Shown one piece after another: positions 55,756 through 64,000 of a stretch of DNA of 64,000 nucleotides; position 1 is the first letter of the stretch; every line of letters starts with the position of its first letter. Under the pieces are notes generated by a model. The model was not told where the DNA came from. It did not search any database and worked only from the letters and a program-made list of their open reading frames with translations. The translations under genes were made by a program, and so were the position numbers. Origin of the DNA: Shimia sp. R10_1. GTDB lineage: Bacteria > Pseudomonadota > Alphaproteobacteria > Rhodobacterales > Rhodobacteraceae. The DNA is taken from the NCBI RefSeq assembly GCF_017744095.1, contig NZ_JAGHQX010000002.1, positions 310,001-374,000 of the forward strand, given 5' to 3'.

Positions 55756-55881
55756 ATGAAGGTCAAGAACTCGCTCCGCTCGCTCAAGAACCGGCACCGC
55801 GATTGCCGCGTTGTGCGCCGCAAGGGCCGCGTTTACGTGATCAACAAGACCCAGCGTCGCTTCAAAGCACGTCAGGGCTAA
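55756..55881 (+). CDS. rpmJ: 50S ribosomal protein L36, zinc-free form
   Basis: The 41-residue protein starts [17 protein letters not shown] and ends RRFKARQG. It carries one Cys only, so it lacks the zinc ribbon of the four-ligand form; this C-minus type is normal in alphaproteobacteria. GAGGAGAAGG precedes the ATG. A terminator follows. Confidence 0.97.
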   Translation: MKVKNSLRSLKNRHRDCRVVRRKGRVYVINKTQRRFKARQG

Positions 55882-55910
55882 GTCGCAAGACTTGCATCAC
55901 AGAATTGAAG

Positions 55911-55936
55911 AAGCCGCCTTTTTGGGCGGCTTTTTT
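55911..55936. terminator. terminator after rpmJ
   Basis: AAGCCGCC pairs with GGCGGCTT, followed by a T run. The other strand has a weaker T-rich end, so the hairpin may also stop the convergent barrel gene. Confidence 0.92.
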
Positions 55937-55962
55937 GTGTTTGGTAACACAGTGCATAGAGC

Positions 55963-56766
55963 TCAATTGAAGGTGTGCGCATAGCCGATAAACGGGCCGG
56001 ACGAAGACAGATCTGCGCCAAACGGGCCGCCTGCGCGGCTGGTTTGGAAGTCGATATCATAGTGGCGCCAGCCAAAGACCAGAGAGGATCTGTCATTAAA
56101 GCGGCGCGCCACGCCGAGGGTCGCACTCCAGGCGAGGTCGTTGCCATTTGCACCAAAGCCGCTGGCATCCACCACAAAAGCGCCATCCCAGCCGTCGGCA
56201 AGCCCCCAGGTGAAACGGGTGGCCACAACCGGTTCCCACCACCGTTCGGTGCCCCCTGCATCGAGCGCGCCGCCAGAGCCAACAATGCTTTGGGTCAGAC
56301 GGTTGTAGCGGGCCCCGCCTTGCACATCAAAAGCGTAGGGGCGGCCGTTGGCGAAGCTTCCAAGGGCAAGACGATAGCCCGCCATGAGGCTGAGCCAGGC
56401 CTGCGTTGATTCGACCTCCACGGAATTGCCTGCGAAGCCTCCTTCGGTTGCTGTCGCGCTTTCACTGAGGCCGATATAATGACCTTCCGCAATCAGACCA
56501 AAATTGCCCCGCCAAGCCTCAAACCGGCCAGTGGCGGTTAGGTCCAGATAATCGAGCGCATCGCCCAGATCGAGATCGACATCCGCTGCACTGCCATCAA
56601 CCGTGACGGTGCCAGTGGTGCTCGTCGCAGCAAAAAGCGCGAGCGATCCGTGATATCGCCAACTGTCGCTGTCTGTCAGCACCAGTGGGTTTGCCACCGC
56701 CTGCTGACCAAGAATCACAAACCCCAAACCCAAAAACTTCAGATAACGCATCCAATCGATTCCCAA
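55963..56766 (-). CDS. outer-membrane beta-barrel protein, hypothetical
   Basis: The 267-residue protein has a signal peptide (LKFLGLGFVILGQQAVA) and then alternating hydrophobic/polar strands with many aromatic residues (GRFEAWRGNFGLIAEGHYIG, AWLSLMAGYRLALG, SSLVFGWRHYDIDF), as in a small outer-membrane barrel. No ligand or enzyme site is seen. I favour TTG at 56766, which has a perfect GGGAGG seven bases upstream; an ATG at 56751 is in the same frame and would give a shorter signal peptide. Confidence 0.75.
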   Translation of the reverse strand: MGIDWMRYLKFLGLGFVILGQQAVANPLVLTDSDSWRYHGSLALFAATSTTGTVTVDGSAADVDLDLGDALDYLDLTATGRFEAWRGNFGLIAEGHYIGLSESATATEGGFAGNSVEVESTQAWLSLMAGYRLALGSFANGRPYAFDVQGGARYNRLTQSIVGSGGALDAGGTERWWEPVVATRFTWGLADGWDGAFVVDASGFGANGNDLAWSATLGVARRFNDRSSLVFGWRHYDIDFQTSRAGGPFGADLSSSGPFIGYAHTFN

Positions 56767-56819
56767 TACAAAACCTCCCTTCAGCATAAGCACATTCCTT
56801 AAAAGGGAAATAAGAAACG

Positions 56820-56853
56820 AAAAACGCCATCAACGTGCGTTGACGATGCGCGT
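56820..56853. repeat. hairpin copy 1 flanking the unknown 115-residue gene
   Basis: This 34-base stretch starts AAAAACGCC and contains TGCGTTGACG. It closely matches the terminator at 57299-57333. Both can fold, with CATC/GATG here where the other has GCCG/CGGC. Confidence 0.55.
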
Positions 56854-56889
56854 TCGCGATGATTGAGTGACGGCGGGCGGAAGACCGCT

Positions 56890-57237
56890 ATGAGCGCGTG
56901 GATCAAAGACTTGGCTGACATCGTTTCCGGCACAGTAAACCCACCTTGGTATGTGAATGTCGCGTTTGATGGCGACGCTCCTCTGGGAGCGATTGAACTC
57001 GGTCTGGAGCAGAGCGATTTGATGAGGGTGTTGCGACGTGCCGATGGCAGCATTTCGTATATCCGCCCGCACATTTATACCAAAGGGATGGTGCTTAATC
57101 GCGCGGTAGTGACGGGGAAACACCTGTGGCGTATGCGTTATATACGCGCCGAATTTGCGGTGTCGGACACTTTTATGAGCCTGTTCAAGGCCCATAAACT
57201 TCAATTTCTTGAACAGGCTTACGCTGAAGAGCGCTGA
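56890..57237 (+). CDS. hypothetical protein between two similar hairpins
   Basis: The 115-residue soluble protein is not recognised. It has a beta-rich first half (WYVNVAFDGDAPLGAIELG) and a helical end (FMSLFKAHKLQFLEQAYAEE). The ATG at 56890 is chosen; a TTG at 56863 is an alternative and the ribosome site is weak for both. It is flanked by two related 34-base hairpins, the second of which serves as its terminator. Confidence 0.6.
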   Translation: MSAWIKDLADIVSGTVNPPWYVNVAFDGDAPLGAIELGLEQSDLMRVLRRADGSISYIRPHIYTKGMVLNRAVVTGKHLWRMRYIRAEFAVSDTFMSLFKAHKLQFLEQAYAEER

Positions 57238-57298
57238 AGCTTTTCAAATGCGCAACGTCGATGCTCTTCGACAGTTACTCTGACACGCTTCCCCCAAC

Positions 57299-57333
57299 AA
57301 AAAACGCCGCCAACCTGCGTTGACGGCGTTTTT
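57299..57333. terminator. bidirectional terminator (hairpin copy 2)
   Basis: AAAACGCCG and CGGCGTTTT form a nine-base stem extended by A/T pairs, with a 14-base loop. It separates the unknown gene from petC and resembles the hairpin at 56820. Confidence 0.85.
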
Positions 57334-57354
57334 GATGGTGTGATTAGACTGGGA

Positions 57355-58146
57355 TCAGAGATCCAGCTTTTTGCCTTTGATCGGCGCCCAGAGCTTTTTG
57401 TTGGTCAGGTAGAGCAATGTGCTCAGAACCACCAAGAACAGAACCCCAGTCAGACCCGCCTGTTTGCGTGCCATCATCTTGGGTTCCGCCGCCCACATCA
57501 GGAAGGCAGAGACGTCTTCGGCTTCGTGGTGCAGGGAGGTGGAGTGGCCGTCGGCATATTCCACATCCTCACCGTAAAGCGGTGGCGCCATGGCGATCCA
57601 GCCGCCCGGGAATGCGGTGTTTTCATAGAAGGTGGTGCCCGCTTCCTCTTTCTCCTCGCCGGTGTAACCGGTCAGGATGGAGGCGATGTATTCCGGGCCA
57701 CCCATGCCTTTGACAAGCTGGTTGATGCCGGTGCCATAAGGGCCGGAGAAGCCTGCACGGGCTTTGGCCATCAGGCTGAGGTCCGGCGCGCTTTCCAGAC
57801 CACTTTCTGGGAAGTGGTCGGTGGGTTTGCGCGGGCGATCCTCGTCCAGTTCTGCATCATAGATGTCAAACTGCGCCGCATAAGCACGCACCTGATCTTC
57901 GGGCAGGTGTGGGCCGCCTTCATCCGCCAATGTGCGCAGAGGCACATAGCGCATGCCGTGACAGGCAGAGCAGACTTCGGTGTAGACCTGAAGGCCGCGT
58001 TGCAGCTGGTTCTGGTCAAACTTGCCAAAGGGGCCTTCGAAGGAGAAGTCCACATCGTGAATGTGACCTGCGTCCCCTGCGGCCAGTGCGCCACCTGCCG
58101 AGAGGGACAAGGCAGCCAGTGCAGCCATGCTAAGTTTCTTAAGCAT
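57355..58146 (-). CDS. petC: cytochrome c1 of the bc1 complex
   Basis: The 263-residue protein has a signal peptide (residues 1-22), the heme site CSACH (Cys59, Cys62, His63), the Met-ligand region [10 protein letters not shown] and a C-terminal anchor helix ([18 protein letters not shown]). It passes electrons from the Rieske protein to cytochrome c in the respiratory bc1 complex. Third gene of petABC, 15 bp after petB. Confidence 0.97.
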   Translation of the reverse strand: MLKKLSMAALAALSLSAGGALAAGDAGHIHDVDFSFEGPFGKFDQNQLQRGLQVYTEVCSACHGMRYVPLRTLADEGGPHLPEDQVRAYAAQFDIYDAELDEDRPRKPTDHFPESGLESAPDLSLMAKARAGFSGPYGTGINQLVKGMGGPEYIASILTGYTGEEKEEAGTTFYENTAFPGGWIAMAPPLYGEDVEYADGHSTSLHHEAEDVSAFLMWAAEPKMMARKQAGLTGVLFLVVLSTLLYLTNKKLWAPIKGKKLDL

Positions 58147-58161
58147 TATCCTGTGTCCTTC

Positions 58162-59508
58162 TTATTCGGCAGGCTGGAAGCTGGCGTCAGCTTCGTCGGC
58201 GGGCTTTGGTTTGTAATGCGCGTTGAAGTCATCCTCGATGGTGGCCGGCGGTGTGGTCGGCGTTTCGATGATGCCCAGCAGCGGCAGGATCACGAGGAAG
58301 TATGCAAACCAATAGGCCGAAGCGATCAGCGAGAAGGTTGCATAAGGCTCTTCTGCAGGCATGGCACCCAGCCACATCAGCACCACGAAGTCGACAACCA
58401 GGATCGCATACCACCATTTGAACATTGGACGGTAGCGGCCAGAGCGCACGCGGGAGGTATCGAGCCAAGGCACCAGCGCCATCACGATGATCGCAGCAAA
58501 CATCGCCAGAACCCCGAAGAATTTCGCGTCGATGATGCCACCAGTGATCCAGCTTGCGAACATCACAACCCAAACGTCGGCAGTGAAGGCGCGCAGGATC
58601 GCGTAGAACGGCAGGAAGTACCACTCAGGCACGATGTGTGCAGGTGTCGCCAGCGGGTTGGCTTCGATGTAGTTGTCCGGGTGGCCGAGGTAGTTTGGCA
58701 TGAAGCCAACAACCGCGAAGAAGATGGTGACCACAATTGCCAGACCCACGAGATCTTTGATCACGAAGTAGGGCCAGAACGGCAGCGTGTCTTTCTCGGC
58801 TTCTTCTTTGGAGCCGCGACGCACATCCACACCGGTTGGGTTGTTGTTGCCAGTGGTGTGGAACGCCCAGATGTGGACGATCACCAGTGCGGCAATCACA
58901 AACGGCAGCAGGTAGTGCAGCGAGAAGAAGCGGTTCAGCGTGGCGTTGTCCACCGCAGGGCCGCCGAGCAGGAAGGTCTGCAGGCTTTCCCCGACAAATG
59001 GGATCGCGCCAAACAGGCCGGTGATCACGGTTGCGCCCCAGAAGGACATCTGACCCCAAGGCAGAACGTAGCCCATGAAGCCGGTTGCCATCATCAGGAT
59101 GTAGATGACCATGCCGACAATCCACGTGATTTCACGCGGGGCTTTGTAGGAGCCGTAGTAGAGGCCACGGAAGATGTGGATATAGACCGCAAAGAAGAAC
59201 AGCGACGCGCCGTTCATGTGCAGGTAGCGCAGCATATGGCCCCCGTTCACATCGCGCATGATGTGTTCGATGGAGGCAAAGGCCATATCGACGTGCGGGG
59301 TGTAGTGCATCACCAGCACAATGCCGGTTACGATTTGCAGAGCGAGACAGAACGCCAGCACAATGCCCCAGATCCACCACCAGTTCAGGTTTTTGGGGGT
59401 TGGGATCATGATGGTGTCATAGAGCAGGCCAATCACCGGCAGGCGGCTTTCGACCCATTTTGTGCCCTTAGATTTGGCCTCGTAATGGTCGTGAGGAATA
59501 CCAGACAT
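58162..59508 (-). CDS. petB: cytochrome b of the bc1 complex
   Basis: The 448-residue protein has eight or more membrane helices. The Qo site PEWYF is present ([15 protein letters not shown]), together with the heme-ligand histidines in helices B and D ([39 protein letters not shown]). It moves electrons and protons across the membrane. 12 bp after petA. Length suits alphaproteobacteria. Confidence 0.97.
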   Translation of the reverse strand: MSGIPHDHYEAKSKGTKWVESRLPVIGLLYDTIMIPTPKNLNWWWIWGIVLAFCLALQIVTGIVLVMHYTPHVDMAFASIEHIMRDVNGGHMLRYLHMNGASLFFFAVYIHIFRGLYYGSYKAPREITWIVGMVIYILMMATGFMGYVLPWGQMSFWGATVITGLFGAIPFVGESLQTFLLGGPAVDNATLNRFFSLHYLLPFVIAALVIVHIWAFHTTGNNNPTGVDVRRGSKEEAEKDTLPFWPYFVIKDLVGLAIVVTIFFAVVGFMPNYLGHPDNYIEANPLATPAHIVPEWYFLPFYAILRAFTADVWVVMFASWITGGIIDAKFFGVLAMFAAIIVMALVPWLDTSRVRSGRYRPMFKWWYAILVVDFVVLMWLGAMPAEEPYATFSLIASAYWFAYFLVILPLLGIIETPTTPPATIEDDFNAHYKPKPADEADASFQPAE

Positions 59509-59520
59509 GCGTGCGTCTCC

Positions 59521-60081
59521 TTAGCCTAGAACCAGTTCACTGCCCTCGAAACGGGCAACGGGAACATGGAGGTTTTCGGGAGCCGGACCTTTGCGGATCC
59601 GACCGGAGGTGTCGTAGTGGGAGCCGTGACAGGGGCAAAACCATCCGCCAAAGTCACCGGCGCCATCTCCAAGAGGCACGCAGCCAAGGTGGGTACAAAC
59701 CCCCATCATCACAAGCCATTCACCGCTGTCATCCATCGCGCGGTTTTCATCCGCAGCGTCGGTGCCTGGTTTGTTAGCGTTTTGGCTGGTGGCGTCGATC
59801 GAAAGATCTTCCATGGTCACAGCGCGCGCATCGTCGATTTCGGCCTGCGTGCGGCGACGGATGAAAACCGGCTTACCAAGCCACTTGACCGTGAGCTGTG
59901 TGCCCGGCTCGATCCCGGCGGTGTCGACGCGGATCGAGGAGAGCGCGCGCACATCGGCGGAAGGATTCATCTGGTTCACGAGCGGCCAGACGGCGGCACC
60001 AGCGGTTACCGCACCCGCCCCTGCTGTGGCATAGTAGAGGAAATCTCTCCGGGTGCCTTCGTGATCTTCTGCGTGGGACAC
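59521..60081 (-). CDS. petA: Rieske iron-sulfur protein of the bc1 complex
   Basis: The 186-residue protein has a twin-arginine signal-anchor ([16 protein letters not shown]) and the cluster-binding boxes CTHLGC (residues 129-134) and CPCHGS (149-154). It carries the high-potential 2Fe-2S cluster. First gene of petABC; the operon promoter must lie in the 60082-60490 gap. Confidence 0.97.
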   Translation of the reverse strand: MSHAEDHEGTRRDFLYYATAGAGAVTAGAAVWPLVNQMNPSADVRALSSIRVDTAGIEPGTQLTVKWLGKPVFIRRRTQAEIDDARAVTMEDLSIDATSQNANKPGTDAADENRAMDDSGEWLVMMGVCTHLGCVPLGDGAGDFGGWFCPCHGSHYDTSGRIRKGPAPENLHVPVARFEGSELVLG

Positions 60082-60490
60082 GAGTATTCTCCATTTAGCG
60101 ACCGCACTGGGCGGCCTGAATAGCTATACGGCCGCGGATTCCCGCAGCTGATTGCGATCAATTTTTAGTCAAGGCGACGCTTTGCGTCCAGAAAACAAAT
60201 GACCAAAGGTGGGGGACGCGTCCCTGTGTCGCGCTTCTTGCCGGGCTGCGCAGGCTCCGACCGCGCGGCGGCAGGGGTGACACGTGTATTTATGTGCGTT
60301 TTTGCAAAGCTCAAGAGGCCGCTCAAACCGCGTCGAGAGGCCACAGCAGCAGATTCGGTGCGTTTCCAATGGCCTGCCCAAATGCGCACAGAATCGCGTG
60401 ACACTGGCTCGTTGCGTTCAAATTGGCTAGAGAAGCAAAAGCGCCCGACCGTAACTTTCGACCGTGGCCGGGCAAAAGGAGGTCCATCCG
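60082..60490. other. 409-bp divergent gap, petA and lysR
   Basis: This gap holds the leftward pet promoter and the rightward lysR promoter. A small hairpin GACGC-TTT-GCGTC lies at 60176-60188. TTGACT and TTGATC occur leftward near 60150-60170 without a clear partner -10. No coding frame fits; an open frame from 60199 runs out of frame into lysR and is not supported. Confidence 0.4.
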
Positions 60491-61375
60491 TTGATCAGCT
60501 TGAAAGATCTGGAATTTCTGACCTCGCTGGCCCGGCATGGGCATTTTGCGCGCGCGGCAGAAGATTGCGGCGTGTCGCAGCCGGCCTTCAGCATGCGGAT
60601 TCGCAAGCTCGAAGAGCGGTTGAACGCAGCGATTGTGAAACGCGGCAATCGATTTCAGGGCTTCACTCCGGAAGGCGACGCGCTGATGCGGCATGCGCGC
60701 AAGATCATGGACGGCGTGAAACTGATGGAGGAAGAATTCCGGTCTGCGAGCGGTGAGGTCACCGGGCAGCTGTCCCTCGGGGTGATTCCCACGGCGGTTG
60801 GTTTCGCGGCGGAGGCTGTTGGGCGTCTGCGTGCTGAACATCCGGGAATCACTGTGCGCTTGCAGACGGCCTCCTCTCTGACGATCCAGCAGGGTTTGGA
60901 AAAACGCGTTTTTGATGCCGGAATTTCTTACGGGGAGGGCGTGTCACCGGAAATGATGCGGGTGGAAGCGCTGTATGACGAGCGGTATGTGCTGCTTGCC
61001 CCAAAATCCTTGGCCCCGCGTCAAAGCGGAGAGGCGAGCTGGGCTGAGGCGGCGGAATTGCCGCTCAGCCTGCTGGAGCCAAGCATGCAGAACCGGCGCA
61101 TTCTGGATTTGGTTTTTCGGGAGGTGGGCGCACTGCCGAAGGTGGTGGCGGAGACGGGGGAATTCACCTCTTCGATGCTGATGGCCGCGAGCGGTGTTGC
61201 GGCAACCGTGGTTCCCGAAGGATTGCTGAACAGCCTGGGGAAAATGCCCGGCATTGTAGCCCTGCCCCTGAGCGAGCCACCGTTGGAAAAAGACGTGAGT
61301 TTATTGACCCCACACCGCTTGCCTGGCCTGTCGACGGTGGAAGCGCTGCGGCGCGTTCTTGCGCTCGAAAATTGA
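60491..61375 (+). CDS. LysR-type regulator, probable controller of formate dehydrogenase
   Basis: The 294-residue regulator has an N-terminal winged helix (LEFLTSLARHGHFARAAEDC, VSQPAFSMRIRKLEERL) and an effector domain (GQLSLGVIPTAVGF, TVRLQTASS, SSMLMAASGVAATVVPEGLL). It is similar in outline to OxyR-like LysR proteins, but no pair of redox Cys is seen. The start is TTG at 60491, eight bases after a perfect AAGGAGG; an ATG at 60464 would put that site inside the gene. It precedes the formate dehydrogenase genes on the same strand, with two dyad boxes between. Confidence 0.92.
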   Translation: MISLKDLEFLTSLARHGHFARAAEDCGVSQPAFSMRIRKLEERLNAAIVKRGNRFQGFTPEGDALMRHARKIMDGVKLMEEEFRSASGEVTGQLSLGVIPTAVGFAAEAVGRLRAEHPGITVRLQTASSLTIQQGLEKRVFDAGISYGEGVSPEMMRVEALYDERYVLLAPKSLAPRQSGEASWAEAAELPLSLLEPSMQNRRILDLVFREVGALPKVVAETGEFTSSMLMAASGVAATVVPEGLLNSLGKMPGIVALPLSEPPLEKDVSLLTPHRLPGLSTVEALRRVLALEN

Positions 61376-61390
61376 TAAGCAAAACTTATC
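61374..61390 (+). promoter_or_regulatory. LysR-type box 1 upstream of the formate dehydrogenase operon
   Basis: GATAAGCAAAACTTATC is a perfect six-base inverted repeat and contains T-N11-A (T at 61376, A at 61388). It overlaps the lysR stop codon. Its centre is 42 bp from that of box 2. Confidence 0.6.
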
Positions 61391-61416
61391 TAAACATAAA
61401 AAATGCCTGATTGATT

Positions 61417-61431
61417 ATCACCCTTCGTGAT
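61417..61431 (+). promoter_or_regulatory. LysR-type box 2 upstream of the formate dehydrogenase operon
   Basis: ATCACCCTTCGTGAT is a perfect five-base inverted repeat and contains T-N11-A (T at 61418, A at 61430). It lies 33 bp before the ATG of the first dehydrogenase gene, where an activation site would be expected. Confidence 0.55.
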
Positions 61432-61463
61432 GCCACCTTGAGCCATCTAGTAGGGAGAGCACT

Positions 61464-63155
61464 ATGGTACCGCTGGACGACTCCAAAGGCGTTTGGAAGA
61501 AAAAAGGCACCGGGAAATCACGTCGCACACCAAAGGGGCGACAGGTCGATGATGTGGCACTGCACGAGGTGCAGGCATTGCTGGGCGACAGCCCGCGCCG
61601 CCGCGATCTGCTGATTGAATTTCTTCATCTTATTCAAGATCGTTATGGGCATTTGTCAGCCGCGCATCTGCGCGCATTGGCCGAAGAGATGCGGCTGGGA
61701 CAGGCAGAGATTTATGAGGTTGCGACATTCTATGCGCACTTCGATGTGGTGGCCGAAGATGAGACCCCGCCCCCTGCACTGACGATTCGCGTGTGTGATT
61801 CGCTGTCTTGCGAACTGGCCGGAGCCGAGCAGCTGCGCAAAGCGCTCGAAATTGGCATGGACCCATCCGAGGTCCGCGTGCTGCGCGCGCCCTGCATGGG
61901 CCGCTGTGACACAGCCCCTGTCGTCGAAGTGGGCCACAACCACATTCTGCACGCCACCCATGAAAAGGTGAATGCCGCGATTCATGCCGGGGAAACCGAT
62001 CCGCAGATCGGTGATTACCAAGGCCTGGCGGAATATAAGGCTGATGGCGGCTATCAGACCCTGCGCTCCCTGCGTGAAAACGGCAATTGGGAAGAAGTGC
62101 AGGAGCAGATCAAAGAGGCTGGCCTGCGTGGTCTTGGTGGTGCGGGCTTCCCCTCTGGCACCAAATGGGGCTTTGTGCGTGCCAACCCCGGCCCCCGCTA
62201 TCTGGCGGTGAACGGCGATGAGGGCGAGCCCGGCACCTTCAAAGACCGTCACCATCTGGAGCGCAACCCGCATATGTTCCTTGAGGGCATGCTGATTGCG
62301 GCCTGGGCTGTGGAAGCGGCGACCTGCTTTATCTACATGCGTGACGAAAACCCCGGTGTGATCAAGATCCTGAAGAAGGAGATCGCGCATCTGGTGGCAG
62401 AAGGCATTGTGGCCGAAGGGTACATCGACGTGCGCCGCGGCGCAGGTGCGTACATCTGCGGCGAAGAAAGCGCGATGATCGAATCGATCGAAGGCAAGCG
62501 TGGCCTGCCACGTCACCGCCCGCCATTTGTGGCGCAGGTTGGCATCTTCAACCAGCCAACCCTCGTGCACAATGTGGAGACGCTTTACTGGGTGGCGCGG
62601 ATTGCCCGTTTTGGCCCTCAGGTGCTGAATGCGGTGGAAAAGAACGGCCGTAAGGGTCTGCGCAACTACTCCGTTTCCGGCCGTGTGGCGGAACCCGGCG
62701 TTTACCTGTTGCCGGCTGGCTCCACCATTGATGACATCATCGAAGCCGCAGGCGGCATGGCAGAGGGCCATGTGTTCAAAGCCTATCAGCCCGGCGGCCC
62801 CTCCTCCGGTCTGTTGCCTGCAACGCTGAATGATGTGCCGCTGGACTTTGACACGCTGCAACCCCATGGCACCTTCATCGGGTCTGCCGCTGTGGTTGTG
62901 CTGTCTGATCAGGACAGCGCCAAAGATGCGGCGCTCAACATGCTCAAATTCTTTGAGGATGAGAGCTGTGGCCAATGTACCCCCTGCCGCACCGGCTGTG
63001 AAAAAGCGGTGAAGCTGATGCAGGCGGAAAGCTGGGATCAGCCACTTCTGGAAGATCTGTGTCAGGTGATGGGCGATGCCTCCATCTGTGGTCTGGGGCA
63101 GGCGGCCCCCAACCCGATCCGCCTTGTGATGAAACACTTTGGGGAGGAGATCTGA
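61464..63155 (+). CDS. NAD-dependent formate dehydrogenase, fused gamma-beta (NuoE-NuoF) subunit
   Basis: The 563-residue protein joins two modules that are often separate. Residues about 45-165 are a NuoE/FdsG-like thioredoxin-fold 2Fe-2S domain (CDSLSC and CMGRC). The rest is NuoF/FdsB-like: FMN and NADH site GLGGAGFPSGTKWGFV and NGDEGEPGTFKDR, then SLBB, then the 4Fe-4S motif CGQCTPC near residue 507. It passes electrons from formate to NAD. GGGAGAG precedes the ATG. The alpha subunit gene starts one base after its stop. Confidence 0.93.
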   Translation: MVPLDDSKGVWKKKGTGKSRRTPKGRQVDDVALHEVQALLGDSPRRRDLLIEFLHLIQDRYGHLSAAHLRALAEEMRLGQAEIYEVATFYAHFDVVAEDETPPPALTIRVCDSLSCELAGAEQLRKALEIGMDPSEVRVLRAPCMGRCDTAPVVEVGHNHILHATHEKVNAAIHAGETDPQIGDYQGLAEYKADGGYQTLRSLRENGNWEEVQEQIKEAGLRGLGGAGFPSGTKWGFVRANPGPRYLAVNGDEGEPGTFKDRHHLERNPHMFLEGMLIAAWAVEAATCFIYMRDENPGVIKILKKEIAHLVAEGIVAEGYIDVRRGAGAYICGEESAMIESIEGKRGLPRHRPPFVAQVGIFNQPTLVHNVETLYWVARIARFGPQVLNAVEKNGRKGLRNYSVSGRVAEPGVYLLPAGSTIDDIIEAAGGMAEGHVFKAYQPGGPSSGLLPATLNDVPLDFDTLQPHGTFIGSAAVVVLSDQDSAKDAALNMLKFFEDESCGQCTPCRTGCEKAVKLMQAESWDQPLLEDLCQVMGDASICGLGQAAPNPIRLVMKHFGEEI

Positions 63156-63156
63156 G

Positions 63157-64000
63157 ATGGCTGACGGCGCACAACTGAACATGGTGACCTTTTCCCTGAA
63201 CGGCAAAGATGTGACCGTGCCGGAAGGCACAACGATCTGGGACGCGGCCAATGGCGACGGCTTTGTGATCCCGCACCTGTGCCACAAACCGGCCAAGGGC
63301 TATCGCCCCGATGGCAACTGCCGCGCCTGTGTGGTGGAAGTGGAAGGGGAGCGCACGCTTGTCGCTTCATGCATCCGCCCCGCCAGCGACGGCATGGTGG
63401 TGCACACCGAAAGCACCCGCGCCAAGAAGGCGCGCGAGATGGTGATCGAACTTCTGGCGGCAGATCAGCCAGAAGTGAAGCATGACGCCTCCAGCCATTT
63501 TTCCAAGATGGCCGAGCAGGTGGGCGTGGACCAGTCTCGTTTCCCCGCAAAAGCGCCAGACACGGTGCCTTTGCTGGATGCCTCGCATGTGGCGATGAAT
63601 GTGAACCTTGATGCCTGCATCAACTGTAACCTTTGTGTGCGCGCCTGCCGCGAGGTTCAGGTGAATGATGTGATTGGCATGGGCGGTCGTGGCAGCACCT
63701 CCAAGGTGATCTTTGATCAGGATGACGCCATGGGGGCCTCCAGCTGTGTGGCCTGCGGTGAATGTGTGCAGGCCTGCCCAACGGGCGCCCTGATGCCGGC
63801 CACCATGCTGGACGAAAATCAGGCCGGTGACAGCGCCGATTTTGACCGCGAAGTTGAAAGCGTCTGCCCCTATTGCGGGGTTGGCTGCCAGATCAAATTC
63901 AAAGTCAAAGACGACAAGATCCAATATGTGGAAGGCATTGACGGGCCAGCCAATGAAAACCGGCTCTGCGTCAAGGGCCGCTTTGGATTTGACTATATTC
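63157..64000 (+). CDS. formate dehydrogenase alpha subunit (partial, N-terminal part)
   Basis: The first 281 codons are present; the gene leaves the right edge. In order: a NuoG-like 2Fe-2S domain (HLCHKPAKGYRPDGNCRACV), two 4Fe-4S sites (CINCNLCVRACRE and CVACGECVQACPTGA), and the start of the molybdopterin domain with its own 4Fe-4S motif CPYCGVGC. This is the catalytic subunit of soluble NAD-linked formate dehydrogenase. GGGGAGGAG precedes the ATG. The Cys/Sec active site lies outside the window. Confidence 0.95.
   Translation, partial: MADGAQLNMVTFSLNGKDVTVPEGTTIWDAANGDGFVIPHLCHKPAKGYRPDGNCRACVVEVEGERTLVASCIRPASDGMVVHTESTRAKKAREMVIELLAADQPEVKHDASSHFSKMAEQVGVDQSRFPAKAPDTVPLLDASHVAMNVNLDACINCNLCVRACREVQVNDVIGMGGRGSTSKVIFDQDDAMGASSCVACGECVQACPTGALMPATMLDENQAGDSADFDREVESVCPYCGVGCQIKFKVKDDKIQYVEGIDGPANENRLCVKGRFGFDYI

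Noticed and set aside
57340..59529. Long rightward open frame (729 codons) across petC and petB
   Set aside because: It is antisense to two certain bc1 genes and its product is low-complexity and His/Asp/Gly-rich.
61656..63296. Long leftward open frame (546 codons) across the formate dehydrogenase genes
   Set aside because: Antisense to a confidently identified subunit; no motif of its own.
1..64000. CRISPR arrays, insertion sequences, prophage or integrase genes
   Set aside because: No regularly spaced repeats, transposase motifs, phage genes or tRNA-end attachment duplication were found; the only tandem repeats are the two 33-bp arrays.

Overview
The window comes from the chromosome of a Roseobacter-clade alphaproteobacterium (Rhodobacterales). 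The evidence is the high G+C content, a bc1 complex encoded as petABC, two orphan methyl-accepting chemotaxis receptors, an NAD-linked formate dehydrogenase with a NuoE-NuoF fusion, the short form of L36, and the housekeeping genes truB, rpsO and pnp. No rRNA operon, CRISPR array, insertion sequence, prophage or obvious pseudogene is visible. About 51 protein genes and one tRNA can be supported. The first gene and the last gene run off the edges.

Layout. Bases 1-5.5 kb hold the end of a membrane protein, a hexapeptide acetyltransferase, and a gpmI / EnvC-like / ctpA run. Bases 5.5-9.5 kb hold a large chemoreceptor next to a lone periplasmic binding protein. Bases 9.8-16.9 kb are translation and RNA turnover (truB, rpsO, pnp), with a lipid hydroxylase, two unknown small proteins and an SGNH lipoprotein placed between rpsO and pnp. 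Bases 16.9-23.7 kb hold a family 25 glycosyltransferase, a second chemoreceptor with a small exported partner, a 1-Cys peroxiredoxin, an aldehyde dehydrogenase and a DEAD-box helicase. Bases 23.9-29.3 kb are threonine catabolism: a cupin-type regulator, kbl, a cysteine-synthase-like gene and tdh, then a thiolase. Bases 29.4-36.9 kb are pbpC and a 1.8-thousand-residue alpha-2-macroglobulin. Bases 37-46.3 kb hold a hybrid kinase, yaaA, recQ, a YggT protein, a thioesterase, an MFS carrier, mepA and a phytase-like protein. Bases 46.4-50.2 kb hold a queuosine-precursor carrier, arfB and a kinase/phospho-lyase pair. Bases 50.2-55.5 kb are NAD salvage (pncB, pncA) around a second hybrid kinase, then an N-formylglutamate amidohydrolase. 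Bases 55.5-60.1 kb hold tRNA-Val, rpmJ, a beta-barrel, an unknown gene and petCBA. The right end is a LysR regulator and the start of a formate dehydrogenase operon.

Several start codons were set by the Shine-Dalgarno site rather than by the longest frame: GTG for the helicase, TTG for the LysR regulator and for the barrel protein.

The most interesting non-coding signals are four. Two near-identical arrays of three 11-bp units lie 18 kb apart. A candidate structured RNA with its own terminator lies between the queuosine carrier and arfB. Two dyad T-N11-A boxes exactly 42 bp apart precede the formate dehydrogenase operon. The rpsO leader has a hairpin that covers the ribosome site of a short upstream frame overlapping rpsO. 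All work was done by eye; no database search or folding program was run.
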